DNA from: Martelella sp. AD-3 | Lineage (GTDB): Bacteria; Pseudomonadota; Alphaproteobacteria; Rhizobiales; Rhizobiaceae | Direction: 5' to 3' | NCBI RefSeq assembly: GCF_001578105.1 | Contig: NZ_CP014275.1 | Span: forward strand, 2,666,001-2,730,000 | Length of the DNA: 64,000 nucleotides | Shown: piece after piece, positions 44,548-56,283 of the stretch | Layout of the letters: each line of letters opens with the position of its first letter | Position numbering within the stretch: position 1 is the stretch's first letter | The notes under the pieces: generated by a model | Seen by the model: the letters and a program-made list of their open reading frames with translations, nothing else | Databases searched by the model: none | Told to the model about the DNA's origin: nothing | Translations under genes and position numbers: made by a program

Positions 44548-45630
44548 TCAGTCGTCTTTTCCGCCGGCGGCAGACGGCACGAGACGCCCCTCATAGGCCG
44601 CGACGATGCGGGCGACGAGCGGGTGGCGAACGACGTCCTTGTCGGTAAACCTGTTGGTCGACACGCCTTCCACCCCGTCAAGCACCGAAAGCGCCTCGAC
44701 GAGGCCGGACTTGACGCCGCGCGGCAGGTCGACCTGGCTCGGATCGCCGGTGACGACCATGCGCGAATTCTCGCCAAGCCGCGTCAGGAACATCTTCATC
44801 TGCATCGACGTCGTGTTCTGCGCCTCATCGAGAATGACCGCCGCATTGGTGAGCGTGCGCCCGCGCATGAAGGCCAGCGGCGCAATCTCGATCACGCCCG
44901 CCGTCATCGCCCGTTCCACCCGCTCGCCGGGGATCATGTCGTAGAGCGCGTCATAAAGCGGCCTGAGATAGGGATCGACCTTCTCCTTCATGTCGCCGGG
45001 CAGGAAGCCGAGCCGCTCGCCCGCTTCCACGGCCGGGCGCGACAGGATGATCTTCTCGATCGCGCCGCGTTCCAGAAGCTGCGCGGCGTGGGCAACGGCC
45101 AGATAGGTCTTGCCGGTGCCCGCCGGGCCGACCCCGAACACCAGCTCATTGCGCTCCATTGCGCGGATATAGGCATCCTGCGCCGGCGTTCTGGCGGCGA
45201 TCGACTTCTTGCGCGTCGAAATCTGCGACATGGAAAGCCGCGCCTTGCGCTCCAGCGTCGGCAGGGTCAACTGGTCGTCTGCGGCCTGCGCCATGCGGAT
45301 CGCCCCCTCGACATCGGATTTTTCCAAGGATGACCCTTTCTGAAGCTGGTCGTAGAGATAGTCGAGCGCCCGACGCGCCTGATGCGTGGCCAGCGTCGAG
45401 CCGGAAAGCGAAACCGAATTGCCGCGCGCGACAGCCGTGACGGAAAGCTGCTTCTCCAGCAATTTCAGGTGCTCGTCGAACTGGCCGAACAATTCGCTGG
45501 CGTGGCGGTTGTTCTCGAAGGTCAGGACAAAATGGCTGGCCTCGGCGGTCGGCCCTGCCTGGATTTCATGCTTTGCAACCATTTCAGTAGCGTTCAAGCG
45601 GTCCGGCTCCCTGGAAAAAGAAAATGACAT
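44548..45630 (-). CDS. phoH: PhoH-like ATPase
   Basis: 360 residues. An N-terminal KH-like region (about 20-110) precedes the PhoH core with Walker A GVGPAGTGKTYLAVAHA, Walker B AAVILDEAQNTT and a sensor MVVTGDPSQVDLPRG. It is associated with RNA metabolism through its partner YbeY. The start at 45630 (MSFSFSREPDRLN) leaves 215 bp to miaB. Confidence 0.94.
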   Translation of the reverse strand: MSFSFSREPDRLNATEMVAKHEIQAGPTAEASHFVLTFENNRHASELFGQFDEHLKLLEKQLSVTAVARGNSVSLSGSTLATHQARRALDYLYDQLQKGSSLEKSDVEGAIRMAQAADDQLTLPTLERKARLSMSQISTRKKSIAARTPAQDAYIRAMERNELVFGVGPAGTGKTYLAVAHAAQLLERGAIEKIILSRPAVEAGERLGFLPGDMKEKVDPYLRPLYDALYDMIPGERVERAMTAGVIEIAPLAFMRGRTLTNAAVILDEAQNTTSMQMKMFLTRLGENSRMVVTGDPSQVDLPRGVKSGLVEALSVLDGVEGVSTNRFTDKDVVRHPLVARIVAAYEGRLVPSAAGGKDD

Positions 45631-45845
45631 CGCCTGCCGGTGTCTGACCCGGCATGCGCAGCGTCTCTGGTGCGATACATAGGAAATCGTTCAGTCAACG
45701 ACAGAGGCAAAGCGGCAGAAATGTGAGTCTTTGTTCGCCAATCTCTCTTCATGAAGAAAGGCTAAACGCGAATCTGCGCTTTGTGAAGCAAATTTCAGGC
45801 AAGGCTCAAGATTTCACGGCGACGTCACAGATCGCGGCCCGCGCC

Positions 45846-47228
<1,383 letters not shown>

Positions 47229-47305
47229 GGCGGGCCTTTTAACGCGGTTTGGCCTTTGAGAAAATGAAAAAATACGTGACCCGGAAGGGCTTTTGCCGGC
47301 GGGCT

Positions 47306-48091
47306 TCACCGCCCGCTCAGGCGATCGGCGAGAAGCGCGCGCATGCGGCGCTCCACCTCCGCCGCCGCGTCCTTGCGCTTCGTGTACGCCGTAAAGGTCA
47401 CGCTTTCGCCGAAACAGACGTCGACGTCGAGCGCCCGGGCCCTGATGACGCCGGCAAGCGAGGGCAGCATGGCGACATCGCCCGGCCAGGCGACGACGGG
47501 GCGCATGAACCGGCCCATCGGCATGCCCTGGATGCCGGTATAGGCGACAGCCACCGGCTGGACGTGAACCGTGCCGTCCGGCGAATAGGGCACCGCGCTC
47601 GAGGCCGCGCCGAAAAGCGAGTATTTGAGCGGCAGCAGCCGGTTGCCGTCAGACGTCGTGCCTTCCGGAAACAGGATGATGATCTCGCCGGCGGCCATGC
47701 GCTCGGCGATCGAATTGACCTGCCGACCGGTCCCGCGCCTGTCGGCGCGCTCGATGAAGACGGAGTTCTGCAGCCGGGCGAACAGGCCGAAGATCGGCCA
47801 GGACCGCACTTCCGACTTGGCGATGAAGGCGACATCGGCAACGCGGCCGAGGACGATGATGTCGAGCCAGCTCGTATGGTTTGCCGACAGCATCAGCGGC
47901 CGCCGCGCCTCGATTTCGCCGTGGACATGAATGCGGATGCCGAGCACGAAACAGGCCACCATGTGCCAGTAGCGCGGCATCTTTCGGGCGAGTTTCCAGC
48001 CGCGCCACAGCGCGATAATCTGCAGCGGCGAAAGGATGACGGTCGCGAGAGACAGGGCAAGCGCCACATATGCATAGCGCAGCCAGATCAT
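47306..48091 (-). CDS. plsC: 1-acyl-sn-glycerol-3-phosphate acyltransferase
   Basis: 261 residues. An N-terminal membrane helix ([18 protein letters not shown]) precedes the HX4D motif NHTSWLD and the glycerol-phosphate motif [15 protein letters not shown], with IPMGRF-like block 4 ([10 protein letters not shown]). It acylates lysophosphatidate at sn-2. A related OlsA function (lyso-ornithine lipid acylation) is possible, but the neighbours rimI and miaB fit the housekeeping PlsC locus. Confidence 0.88.
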   Translation of the reverse strand: MIWLRYAYVALALSLATVILSPLQIIALWRGWKLARKMPRYWHMVACFVLGIRIHVHGEIEARRPLMLSANHTSWLDIIVLGRVADVAFIAKSEVRSWPIFGLFARLQNSVFIERADRRGTGRQVNSIAERMAAGEIIILFPEGTTSDGNRLLPLKYSLFGAASSAVPYSPDGTVHVQPVAVAYTGIQGMPMGRFMRPVVAWPGDVAMLPSLAGVIRARALDVDVCFGESVTFTAYTKRKDAAAEVERRMRALLADRLSGR

Positions 48092-48102
48092 CGCCCTAAC
48101 CT

Positions 48103-48129
48103 CCCCGAATAACGTCGTGACGTTCGGGG
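48103..48129. promoter_or_regulatory. Hairpin in the 38-bp gap between rimI and plsC
   Basis: CCCCG-AAT-AACGTC-GT-GACGTT-CGGGG: an 11-bp stem with a 3-nt bulge and a tiny GT loop. It occupies almost the whole intergenic space, immediately after the rimI stop and 12 bp before the plsC start. No T-run follows, so it may be a processing site, an attenuating structure, or a scar. Confidence 0.45.
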
Positions 48130-48621
48130 TTAGCCGAGATCGCGGCGCATGACAAGCGCGGTCGAGCGGCTTCCGTCGTCGTGCGCGTAATAGGCCTTGC
48201 GGCGACCGACCTCATGGAAGCCGAGCTTGCGATAAAGCCCGATGGCAGCCTGGTTCTGGGCATCCACCTCGAGCAGCATATAGGCCGCGCCGCGCATGCG
48301 CGCTTCCTGCATGGCCGCCACCATCAGCCGCCAGCCGACCCCGTTGCGGGCATAATCGGGACCGACGCAAATCGTCAGGATCTCCGCCTCCTCCTCAACG
48401 CTGCGCGCCAGCACGAAACCGGCTGCGGGCGGGCTGACGATGCGGTTCACATGCCGCGCGATATGACCGAAGACCGGCGCCTGACCCAGGAGCTTGCGCA
48501 ACTCCCCGGCACTCCAGGCATGGGAGAAGCGCTGGCGGTGAAGATCGGCAGCCAGCCCCAGATGTTCGTCACCCAGGGGAAACAGCTCTATCTCCGGCGA
48601 TCGTCTGAAAAAGGGAAGCAT
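48130..48621 (-). CDS. rimI: Ribosomal-protein-alanine N-acetyltransferase RimI
   Basis: 163 residues of the GNAT fold: acetyl-CoA loop VGPDYARNGVGWRLM (R/Q-x-x-G-x-G/A) and the C-terminal strand YMLLEVDAQNQAAIGLYRKL, followed by GFHEVGRRKAYY. It acetylates the N-terminus of S18 in E. coli. It lies 16 bp after tsaB, the common tsaB-rimI pairing. Confidence 0.92.
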   Translation of the reverse strand: MLPFFRRSPEIELFPLGDEHLGLAADLHRQRFSHAWSAGELRKLLGQAPVFGHIARHVNRIVSPPAAGFVLARSVEEEAEILTICVGPDYARNGVGWRLMVAAMQEARMRGAAYMLLEVDAQNQAAIGLYRKLGFHEVGRRKAYYAHDDGSRSTALVMRRDLG

Positions 48622-48637
48622 GGCAGATCCGGAACAG

Positions 48638-49288
48638 TCAGCGGCGGGCGACGGCGTATCCCGCCTGCGGCCTGGCGTCCGGCGCGCGCAGATAAAGCGG
48701 GCTCACCGGCCCTTGCGGCCGGAAAACGGCGCCAAGCCGTGCGATGGTCTCGATCTCTATGTGGGTCACGTCGCCTGCGACCTCCAGCCCGGCAACGCTT
48801 GCTCCGGTGCCGAAGGCAAGGGCATCGTGACGACGCATCAGGCCATCCAGCGCATCATAGGCACAGGCGGACGGCTCGGTGAGCGCTGCGCCGTCGGCGC
48901 CGAAGACCTGAGCATAGGCCTCGCCCCGGCGCGCGTCGATGGTCGCCATCACGCGGCCCTTCGACAGTTTCCGCGCCTGGAAGCCAAGTGCGGAAAGCGA
49001 TGAAACCCCGACGCATTCCGTCTTTGTCGCCAGCGCCAGCGCGCGGGCGGTCGAGACGCCGACCCTCACGCCGGTGAACGACCCCGGCCCGACATTGACC
49101 GCAATCCGGTCGAAACCGGCTGGTGCCCTTCCCGCATGCTGCAGCGTCTCGTCGATCACGGCCATAAGCCGTTCGGCATGGCCCTTGCCGATCGTCTCGA
49201 CCGTGCGGGCAAGCACGACATCGCTTGTCGTATCGAAAAGGCAGGCCGCACAATCGGCCTGCGCCGTATCGAGCGCCAGTATCAGCAT
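48638..49288 (-). CDS. tsaB: tRNA threonylcarbamoyladenosine biosynthesis protein TsaB
   Basis: 216 residues of ASKHA fold: N-terminal LALDTAQADCAACL and the conserved AVNVGPGSFTGVRVGVSTAR. It is the scaffold partner of TsaD in making t6A37 of ANN-decoding tRNAs. It lies between the NifU-like gene (33 bp upstream) and rimI. Confidence 0.94.
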   Translation of the reverse strand: MLILALDTAQADCAACLFDTTSDVVLARTVETIGKGHAERLMAVIDETLQHAGRAPAGFDRIAVNVGPGSFTGVRVGVSTARALALATKTECVGVSSLSALGFQARKLSKGRVMATIDARRGEAYAQVFGADGAALTEPSACAYDALDGLMRRHDALAFGTGASVAGLEVAGDVTHIEIETIARLGAVFRPQGPVSPLYLRAPDARPQAGYAVARR

Positions 49289-49321
49289 TGCGGACCTTTC
49301 AGAACCGTATCGCCACGGTTT

Positions 49322-49891
49322 TCAGACGGCCTCGACATGCTCCACTTCGGGGACGAAGTGATGCAGGAGGTTCTGGACGCCGTGTTTCAGCGTCGCCGTC
49401 GAGGAGGGGCAGCCCGAGCAGGCGCCGCGCATGTTGAGGAACACCGTGCCCTCGCGATAGCCACGGAAGGTGATGTCGCCGCCATCCTGGGCAACGGCCG
49501 GGCGGACGCGGGTGTCGAGCAGTTCCTTGATGGTGGCGACGATGGTCTCGTCGCCAGCGTCGAAGAATTCCTCGCCGCTGTCATCTTCCACCTGTGGAGC
49601 CTCACCGGCCATGACCGGCGCGCCGGACATGAAATGCTCCATGATCGCGCCGAGAATCGCCGGCTTCAGGTGCTGCCATTCGGGATCGCCCTTGGTCACG
49701 GCCACGAAATCATAGCCGAACATCACCCCTTCAACGCCGGGCACGGCGAAGAGGCGGGTCGCCAGCGGCGAAACGATCGCATCATCGGCCGAGCGGAAAT
49801 CCGCATTGCCGCTTTCCATAACCACCTTGCCGGGCAGGAATTTCAGGGTCGCCGGGTTCGGCGTGGTCTCGGTCTGGATGAACATCTTCAT
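49322..49891 (-). CDS. NifU-like iron-sulfur scaffold/carrier (NFU1 type)
   Basis: 189 residues. An N-terminal Nfu_N domain (MKMFIQTETTPNPATLKFLP) precedes a C-terminal NifU domain with CxxC in MRGACSGCPSSTATLKHGV. An acidic linker (EAPQVEDDSGEEFFDAGDE) joins them. It resembles mitochondrial NFU1 and carries 4Fe-4S clusters to target enzymes. It is in the trpS-usp-nfu-tsaB-rimI string typical of Rhizobiales. Confidence 0.92.
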   Translation of the reverse strand: MKMFIQTETTPNPATLKFLPGKVVMESGNADFRSADDAIVSPLATRLFAVPGVEGVMFGYDFVAVTKGDPEWQHLKPAILGAIMEHFMSGAPVMAGEAPQVEDDSGEEFFDAGDETIVATIKELLDTRVRPAVAQDGGDITFRGYREGTVFLNMRGACSGCPSSTATLKHGVQNLLHHFVPEVEHVEAV

Positions 49892-49958
49892 CTCCAAATC
49901 TTGTCGTCTGGGCGGCTTTTCCCTTATATCGGCGCTTTGCGCCTCGTCCGCAAGGGCA

Positions 49959-50450
49959 TCAGCACAGCGCGTCGATATCGGCGTCCTCCAGCCCGTCGGG
50001 CAGGACGGTGACGGGAATGGTAAAGGCCTTGCCGCGGCCGGCGAGCAGCGATACCAGCGGCCCCGGCCCGTCCTTGGCGGAGCCCGCGGCGAGAACCAGA
50101 ATGGCGATATCCCGGTCGTCCTCGACAACGGCGTTGATCTCGACGGAACGGTCGCCTTCGCGGATGACGATTTCCGGTTCGACGCCGATCGCCTCGCGCA
50201 CCGCCTCGGCCGCCTTGTTGACGATCGCCTCGGCCTCCTCGCGGGCCTCGGCCCGCATGAATTCCTGCACGCCGATCCATTGCTGGACCTCGTGTTCGGG
50301 GATCACATAGCAGAGCACGAGCCCGCCATTGGAATTCTTCGCGCGCCGGCCCGCATAGCGCACCGCGCGGCTGCATTCCGGCGTATCGTCGACAATGGCC
50401 ATGAATTTGCGGCGATGTCCGGCCTCGCCGGAAAGTCGTTTGGAAACCAT
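49959..50450 (-). CDS. Universal stress protein (UspA family)
   Basis: 163 residues. The N-terminus FMAIVDDTPECSRAVRYAGRR shows the first Usp strand and helix, and the C-terminal half has LVLAAGSAKDGPGPLVSLLA in the place of the ATP-loop G-x2-G-x9-G(S/T). The loop departs from the strict consensus, so nucleotide binding is uncertain. A helical insertion with QEFMRAEAREEAEAIVNKAA is present. The role is stress-related but unspecified. Confidence 0.85.
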   Translation of the reverse strand: MVSKRLSGEAGHRRKFMAIVDDTPECSRAVRYAGRRAKNSNGGLVLCYVIPEHEVQQWIGVQEFMRAEAREEAEAIVNKAAEAVREAIGVEPEIVIREGDRSVEINAVVEDDRDIAILVLAAGSAKDGPGPLVSLLAGRGKAFTIPVTVLPDGLEDADIDALC

Positions 50451-50596
50451 GTTTGAGAAACTCCGTTTTTCCGGCCGTAAACCGTCTTTCACATCCGGCA
50501 GGGAGAGCCGGGCCAGGCGGATATCCGCGCTCGCAGGCGGCGTCCGGTCCGCGGCCCGAACGCGCCATCATAACACAGATGCCCAAAAAGCAAGCG

Positions 50597-51658
50597 TCAG
50601 AGCAGGCCGACGATCTCGTGCACGTCCTTCATCGTCCTCTCGGCAATCGCCCCTGCCCGCTCCGAACCGTCCTTCAGAACGGCGTCGATATGGGCCGGAT
50701 CGTCGATCAGGCGGCGCATCTCGGCATTGACCGGAGACAGGACATTGACCGCAAGCTCGGCCAGTGCCGGCTTGAACTGCGAGAATTGCTGCCCGCCATA
50801 CTCGGTCAGCACATCGGCCTTGGTGCGATCAGAGAGCGCAGCAAAGATGCCGACGAGATTGTCAGCCTCGGGACGCCCCTTCAGCCCCTCGACCTCGCTC
50901 GGCAGCGCATCCGGGTCGGTCTTGGCCTTGCGGATCTTGCGGGCGACGGTGTCGGCGTCATCAGTGAGGTTGATGCGCGAAAGGTCGGAGGGATCCGACT
51001 TCGACATCTTCTTCGAACCGTCCTTGAGGCTCATCACGCGCGGCGCCGGTCCCTCGATCAGCGGCTCGACCATGGGGAAGAAGGCATGGACCGGCTGGTC
51101 GCCGACGGTGATGTCAACTCCGCTGCCGATCTCCTTGATCTTCTTGGCAAAATCAAGATTGAACTTCATGGCGATATCGCGGGTCAGTTCCAGATGCTGC
51201 TTCTGGTCGTCGCCGACCGGAACATGGGTGGCGCGGTAGACGAGAATGTCGGCCGCCATCAGGCTCGGATAGGCCAGAAGGCCGAGCGAGGCGTTCTCGC
51301 GGTCCTTGCCGGCCTTGTCCTTGAACTGGGTCATCCGGTTCATCCAGCCGATGCGGGCGACACAGTTGAAGATCCAGGCCAGTTCCGCGTGCTGCGGCAC
51401 GGCGGACTGGTTGAAGACGATATGCTTCACCGGATCGATGCCGGAGGCGAGATAGGCCGCCGTGATCGAACGCGTCTGGCTCTTCAGGTCATCATGGACG
51501 AGCTGCGCGGTGATCGAATGCAGGTCGACGACGCAGTAGATGCAATCCATCTGGTCCTGCAGGGCGACGAATTTGCGCAATGCGCCGAGATAATTGCCGA
51601 GATGAAGATTGCCGGTCGGCTGCACGCCGGAGAAGATTTGCGGCTTGAATTCGCTCAT
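50597..51658 (-). CDS. trpS: Tryptophanyl-tRNA synthetase
   Basis: 353 residues, class I: HIGH-equivalent in [14 protein letters not shown] and KMSKS in [10 protein letters not shown]. Other family segments are [12 protein letters not shown] and [17 protein letters not shown]. It charges tRNA-Trp. Start 51658 ([11 protein letters not shown]) is preferred over an upstream ATG at 51721. It lies downstream of murJ on the same strand. Confidence 0.96.
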   Translation of the reverse strand: MSEFKPQIFSGVQPTGNLHLGNYLGALRKFVALQDQMDCIYCVVDLHSITAQLVHDDLKSQTRSITAAYLASGIDPVKHIVFNQSAVPQHAELAWIFNCVARIGWMNRMTQFKDKAGKDRENASLGLLAYPSLMAADILVYRATHVPVGDDQKQHLELTRDIAMKFNLDFAKKIKEIGSGVDITVGDQPVHAFFPMVEPLIEGPAPRVMSLKDGSKKMSKSDPSDLSRINLTDDADTVARKIRKAKTDPDALPSEVEGLKGRPEADNLVGIFAALSDRTKADVLTEYGGQQFSQFKPALAELAVNVLSPVNAEMRRLIDDPAHIDAVLKDGSERAGAIAERTMKDVHEIVGLL

Positions 51659-51754
51659 GTCATGGTCTCTTTCGGACGGGTGGAAGGCCCGGTCGGTTGA
51701 ATTTCGATAGCGCTTATGCACCGCAGGCGGCTGCAGGTCAAACGGGCATGCGCC

Positions 51755-53323
51755 CTATCCTTTGCGGCCGCGCTTCACCAGACGCCCGAGCAGCGCGCGA
51801 TTGACGCCGCCGGTGGCCAGAACCAGGCCGAAATAGACGATCGCGGCCAGGCCCAGCAGGATCAAAAGCCCGCCAAGCTGCTGCAGGAAGGCCGCCTCCG
51901 GCGCAAACCAGTGGGACATCCGCCCCGCCGCCAGCCGCACGGAAAAAGCCATGGCGATGGCGCTTGCGATGATCAGCGGCCCGCGCTTCATGAGCAGCCT
52001 GTCGAAGCGCAGATGACCGGTGATGACGAGAGTCGTCGCCAGCAGCAGAACATTGGTCCAGCCCGAGACGACCTCCGCAAGCGCGATGCCGCGTTCGGCG
52101 AGAATCGGAAACAGCGAGATCGCCAGGATCGAATTGATCACCACGGCCACGATCGTGAAACGCATCGGCAGCCTGGTATTCTCGCGCGCGTAAAATGCGG
52201 GCTGCAGCGCCTTGGTCAGCGCAAAGGCCGGCAGCCCGAAGGCATAGACCGTCATGATCGCCGCCACCAGCGCCGTCGTCTCCGGCCCGAAGGCGCCGCG
52301 CTCGTAAAGGACGCGGGTAATCTCCGGCGAAATCACCATCAGCCCGAAGGCCGCCGGAACCGTCAGGAACAGCACGAATTCGATCGTCCGGTTCTGGATA
52401 TGCGAGGCTTCGGAAGCGTTGCCGGCTTTCAGCGCGCGCGACAGTTCCGGCAGCAGCACGACGCCGCCGGCAACGCCGACGACGCCGAGCGGCAACTGGT
52501 AGAGCCGGTCGGCATATTGCAGCGCCGAGATCGCCCCGTCCTTGCCGGAAGCGACCGCCTGGCCGATGATCTGGTTGATCTGGATGACACCGCCCGTGAC
52601 CGCCGCAGGCACGGCGAGGGCGACAAGACGGCGGATTTTCGGCGTGATCTTCGGCAGGCGGAAGGTGAGGCGCATGCCGGCGCGGCGAACGTCGATATAG
52701 ACGACGCCGAGCTGGATGATGCCCGCGCCGAGCACGCCCCAGGAGAGATTGCGCGCCATGTGTTCCGGATCAGCGCCCGCATAGACGCCATAGGCCAGAA
52801 CCCCGATCAGCACGACATTGAGGAAGACCGGCGCGATGGCGGCGGCGAAATAGCGATGCAGCGAGTTCAGCATGCCGCTCATCATCGCCATCAGCGACAT
52901 GCAGATGAGATAGGGGAACATGACCGAGGCAAGACGCACGGTCATTTCGAATTTCTCGACGTCATCGGCAAAGCCCGGCGCGATGATGAAGCGCACCAGA
53001 AGCGGCATCGCCAGTTCCATCGCCACGGTGATGACGAAGAGAAAGGAAAACAGGACGCCGAAGACCTGCTCGGCAAAACGCTTGGCGCCGTCCGGGCCGT
53101 TTTCCTCGATCTCCTTGGAAAACAGCGGCACGAAGGCGGCGTTGAAGGCGCCTTCGGCGAAAAGCCGGCGGAAAAGATTCGGAAAGCGGAAGGCGGCGTA
53201 GAACACGTCGGCCATGGCGCCATTGCCAAGGGCGGCCGCCATCATCGTCTCGCGGGCAAAGCCGAGCAGCCGGCTTGCGAACGTGGCGCCGCCGACCGTG
53301 GCGAACTTGCCGACGAGGCTCAT
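51755..53323 (-). CDS. murJ: Lipid II flippase MurJ (MviN)
   Basis: 522 residues with about 14 membrane helices. The N-terminal signature is [20 protein letters not shown] with [15 protein letters not shown]; further text [20 protein letters not shown] and [20 protein letters not shown] is typical of the MOP exporter family. It flips the peptidoglycan precursor lipid II. The start overlaps the glnD stop by 4 bp, the conserved glnD-murJ arrangement. Confidence 0.95.
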   Translation of the reverse strand: MSLVGKFATVGGATFASRLLGFARETMMAAALGNGAMADVFYAAFRFPNLFRRLFAEGAFNAAFVPLFSKEIEENGPDGAKRFAEQVFGVLFSFLFVITVAMELAMPLLVRFIIAPGFADDVEKFEMTVRLASVMFPYLICMSLMAMMSGMLNSLHRYFAAAIAPVFLNVVLIGVLAYGVYAGADPEHMARNLSWGVLGAGIIQLGVVYIDVRRAGMRLTFRLPKITPKIRRLVALAVPAAVTGGVIQINQIIGQAVASGKDGAISALQYADRLYQLPLGVVGVAGGVVLLPELSRALKAGNASEASHIQNRTIEFVLFLTVPAAFGLMVISPEITRVLYERGAFGPETTALVAAIMTVYAFGLPAFALTKALQPAFYARENTRLPMRFTIVAVVINSILAISLFPILAERGIALAEVVSGWTNVLLLATTLVITGHLRFDRLLMKRGPLIIASAIAMAFSVRLAAGRMSHWFAPEAAFLQQLGGLLILLGLAAIVYFGLVLATGGVNRALLGRLVKRGRKG

Positions 53324-56229
53324 GCTTCGGTTCCGTCCTCTTTTCGCGGCGTGTCCTGGCCGTTTTCCGCCGGCAGCAGCATGCCCTGCGGCATGCCCTT
53401 GCGATAGGCATCGCCCTTGTCTTCCAGCACGGCCTTCATCCGTTCGACGATCGCCGCCTGACGGTTCTCGTTGGTGATCTTGGCGCCGACGAGATCGGTC
53501 ACGTAGAAGCTGTCGATCACCTTTTCGCCGAAGGTCGTGATGCGGGCCGTCTGGATATCGAGCGAGAGTTCGGAAAGCGTCTGGGTGACGTCGGCAAGCA
53601 GGCCGGTGCGGTCCAGACACTCGATCTCGATCACGGTGAAGATGTTGGAGAGCTTGTTGGTGACCGAGACATGCGTCGGCACAGAGAACGCGCGCACCGT
53701 GCGGCGCTCGCGCGTGCGCGCGGCAATCAGGTCGTTCAGGTGCTTGCGCCCGGTCAGCACATCCTCGATCAGCTTGCCGATCGTTTTGGCGCGGCGGAGT
53801 TCATCCGCATCGTCGTCAAAGGCGCGGTTGAGCAGGATCGTGTCGAGCGCGCGCCCGTCCGCCGTGGTGAATATCTGCGCGTCGGCGATATTCGCGCCGG
53901 TCGCGGCGCAGGCGCCGGCAATGATCGACAGGAGGCGCGGATGGTCGGGCGCAAGAAGCGTAAACTCGGTGATGTCGTGGAAGGCGTTGGTGCGCACCAT
54001 GGTGGCAAAGAGCCGACGCTCCTTGTCCGCATCGCGGATGAAGCGGGCATGGCGCACCTGGTCTTCCAAGGGCACGGAGAGCATGTAGTTCTGATAGTGC
54101 AGATTGGCGTATTTGTGCCGCTCATTGTCGCCCCAGCCCTCGAGCGCATTGTCGAGCTCGTCGATCGCGTGCTCCGTGCGGGCCTTGCGGGAAACGGCGG
54201 AGAAACCGCCGGAAAGCAGGATTTCGGTCTCGTAATAGAGCGTGCGCAGAAGCTGGCCCTTCCAGCCGTTCCACACATCCGGCCCGACGGCGCGGATATC
54301 GCAGACCGTCAGGATCAGCAGCATGTTGAGCCGGTCGAGCGACTGGACCTTGTCGGCGAAATCGACCACCGTCTTGCGGTCGTTGAGGTCGCGGGTCTGC
54401 GAGGTCATCGACATCAGAAGGTGGAACTCGATCAGCCAGGCGACAAGCTCGGTCTGTTTCAAGGAAAGGCCGAGCCGGGGGCAGATCTTGCGCGCCAGCC
54501 GGGCGCCCGCAATCGAGTGGTCCTCCTTGCGGCCCTTGGCGACGTCGTGCAGCAGCACCGCCACGTAGAGCGCCGTCCGGTCCTCCACCGAGGTGATCAG
54601 CCGGGCGGCCAGCGGATGCATCTCGCTCTCGCCGCCGGCATTGTCGAGCTCGGAAAGCACATCGACGGCGCGGATCAGGTGCTCGTCCACGGTGAAGTGG
54701 TGATACATGTTGAACTGCATCATCGAAACGATGCGGCCGAATTCCGGCAGGAAGCGTCCGAGCACGCCCGCCTCGTTCATGCGGCGCAGATAAAGCGCCG
54801 GATTGTTGCGCGAGGTCAGGATCGACAGGAACAGCCGGTTCGCCTCCTCGTTCTCCCGAAGCTTCGCATTGATCAGCGACAGAGAGCGGGTGACGACCTT
54901 CAGCGCGTCGGGGTGGAACTCGAGATCGTTGATGACGGCGACGTAGAAGAAGCGGATGATGGCCACCGGGTCTTTCCTGAACACGTCCGGCTCGGCCAGC
55001 GCGATGCGGCCGCTGTCGGAGACGAATTCGATCGAGCCCGGGATCTTGCGCTGGCGCCTGGCGAATTTCGACCACACGGCCCGGGGAAGCGTGGGCGCGG
55101 CCTTGGCCTGCTGTTCCTCAAGGTCCGAACAGAAAATGCGGGTGAGATCGCCGACATCCTTGGCGACGAGGAAATAGTGCTTCATGAACCGCTCGACGGC
55201 GGAAAGGCCGGGCCGGTCCTGATAGTCGAGCGCCTCGGCGATCTCGCGCTGGATATCGAAGGAGAGCCGCTCCTCGGCCTTTCCGGTGAGAAAATGCATG
55301 TGGCAGCGCACGGCCCAGAGAAAGTCCTCGGCGCGCAGAAAGAGCTTCATCTCCTGGCGCGACAACACGCCGAGGTCGACGAGCTCCGTCGGTTCGGGCA
55401 CCCGGTAGAAATATTTCGCGATCCAGAACAGCGTGTTGAGATCGCGAAGCCCGCCCTTGCCTTCCTTGACGTTGGGGACCACGAGATAGCGCGTGTCGAA
55501 GGATTTCTGGTGGCGCTGGTCGCGCTCGGCAAGCTTGGCGGCGATGAATTCCGGCGCACTGCCAGCAACCACCTCGTCGCCGAACCGGCGCTCCAGCGTA
55601 TCGGCAAGCGATTTGCGGCCGACGATATAGCGCATCTCCAGGATCGAGGTGCGGATCGTCATGTCGGATTTGGAGAGCTTGATGCATTCGGCGACGCTGC
55701 GGGTCGCGTGGCCGACCTTCTGCCCCATGTCCCACAGCATGTAGAGCACATATTCGATCGACTTCAGCGTCTCGGCGCGGTCTGTGCCGTTGATCAGGAA
55801 CAAAAGGTCGATATCGGAACCGGGCGCGAGCGTGCCGCGCCCGTAGCCGCCGACAGCCGTGATCGTGAACTCGTTGCTCGTCTCCGGGTAGATCGACTGG
55901 ACCACAAGCGTATGCAGCGCGATCAGAATCTGGTCCTGCAGCCAAGAGATCCGGCGGGCGCATTCCAGGCCGCCGCCGTTTTCCTTAAGGATCGCATAGG
56001 CGCGCGCGCGCCCCGCGGCATTGACCTCTTTCAGCCGCGCAAGCACCGCCTGGCGCAGCTTGTCCGGGCTTCGGCTGTTCTTCCTGGCAAGGGATCGCAG
56101 TTCCGCATTCAGTTTCGCCGGGTCGAGAACCTCCGTCATCGCATGGATATCGGGCTGCGCCTTGCGCGCGCTGCTTTTGACGGCCTGCTCTGGAGCGCTT
56201 TCGCGCTGTTCGCTCGCGGATTTCTGCAT
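53320..56229 (-). CDS. glnD: PII uridylyltransferase / uridylyl-removing enzyme
   Basis: 969 residues. The nucleotidyltransferase domain has [16 protein letters not shown], the HD hydrolase domain has [20 protein letters not shown], and two C-terminal ACT domains (about 770-850 and 880-950) sense glutamine. A 30-residue polar N-terminal extension precedes the second Met ([10 protein letters not shown]), which could be the real start at 56139. It uridylylates PII to signal nitrogen limitation. Neighbours are mutS upstream and murJ overlapping downstream. Confidence 0.96.
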   Translation of the reverse strand: MQKSASEQRESAPEQAVKSSARKAQPDIHAMTEVLDPAKLNAELRSLARKNSRSPDKLRQAVLARLKEVNAAGRARAYAILKENGGGLECARRISWLQDQILIALHTLVVQSIYPETSNEFTITAVGGYGRGTLAPGSDIDLLFLINGTDRAETLKSIEYVLYMLWDMGQKVGHATRSVAECIKLSKSDMTIRTSILEMRYIVGRKSLADTLERRFGDEVVAGSAPEFIAAKLAERDQRHQKSFDTRYLVVPNVKEGKGGLRDLNTLFWIAKYFYRVPEPTELVDLGVLSRQEMKLFLRAEDFLWAVRCHMHFLTGKAEERLSFDIQREIAEALDYQDRPGLSAVERFMKHYFLVAKDVGDLTRIFCSDLEEQQAKAAPTLPRAVWSKFARRQRKIPGSIEFVSDSGRIALAEPDVFRKDPVAIIRFFYVAVINDLEFHPDALKVVTRSLSLINAKLRENEEANRLFLSILTSRNNPALYLRRMNEAGVLGRFLPEFGRIVSMMQFNMYHHFTVDEHLIRAVDVLSELDNAGGESEMHPLAARLITSVEDRTALYVAVLLHDVAKGRKEDHSIAGARLARKICPRLGLSLKQTELVAWLIEFHLLMSMTSQTRDLNDRKTVVDFADKVQSLDRLNMLLILTVCDIRAVGPDVWNGWKGQLLRTLYYETEILLSGGFSAVSRKARTEHAIDELDNALEGWGDNERHKYANLHYQNYMLSVPLEDQVRHARFIRDADKERRLFATMVRTNAFHDITEFTLLAPDHPRLLSIIAGACAATGANIADAQIFTTADGRALDTILLNRAFDDDADELRRAKTIGKLIEDVLTGRKHLNDLIAARTRERRTVRAFSVPTHVSVTNKLSNIFTVIEIECLDRTGLLADVTQTLSELSLDIQTARITTFGEKVIDSFYVTDLVGAKITNENRQAAIVERMKAVLEDKGDAYRKGMPQGMLLPAENGQDTPRKEDGTEA

Positions 56230-56283
56230 GAACTTGCCTTTGTGCCTGCGGCCTTTCTGCCGCCGGTGTCGTCTTAAAGCAAA

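Noticed and set aside
53275..56277. 1000-codon open frame on the plus strand opposite glnD
   Set aside because: glnD on the minus strand has complete nucleotidyltransferase, HD and ACT motifs. The plus-strand translation is His/Arg/Gln-rich low complexity without domains, a typical GC-rich antisense shadow.
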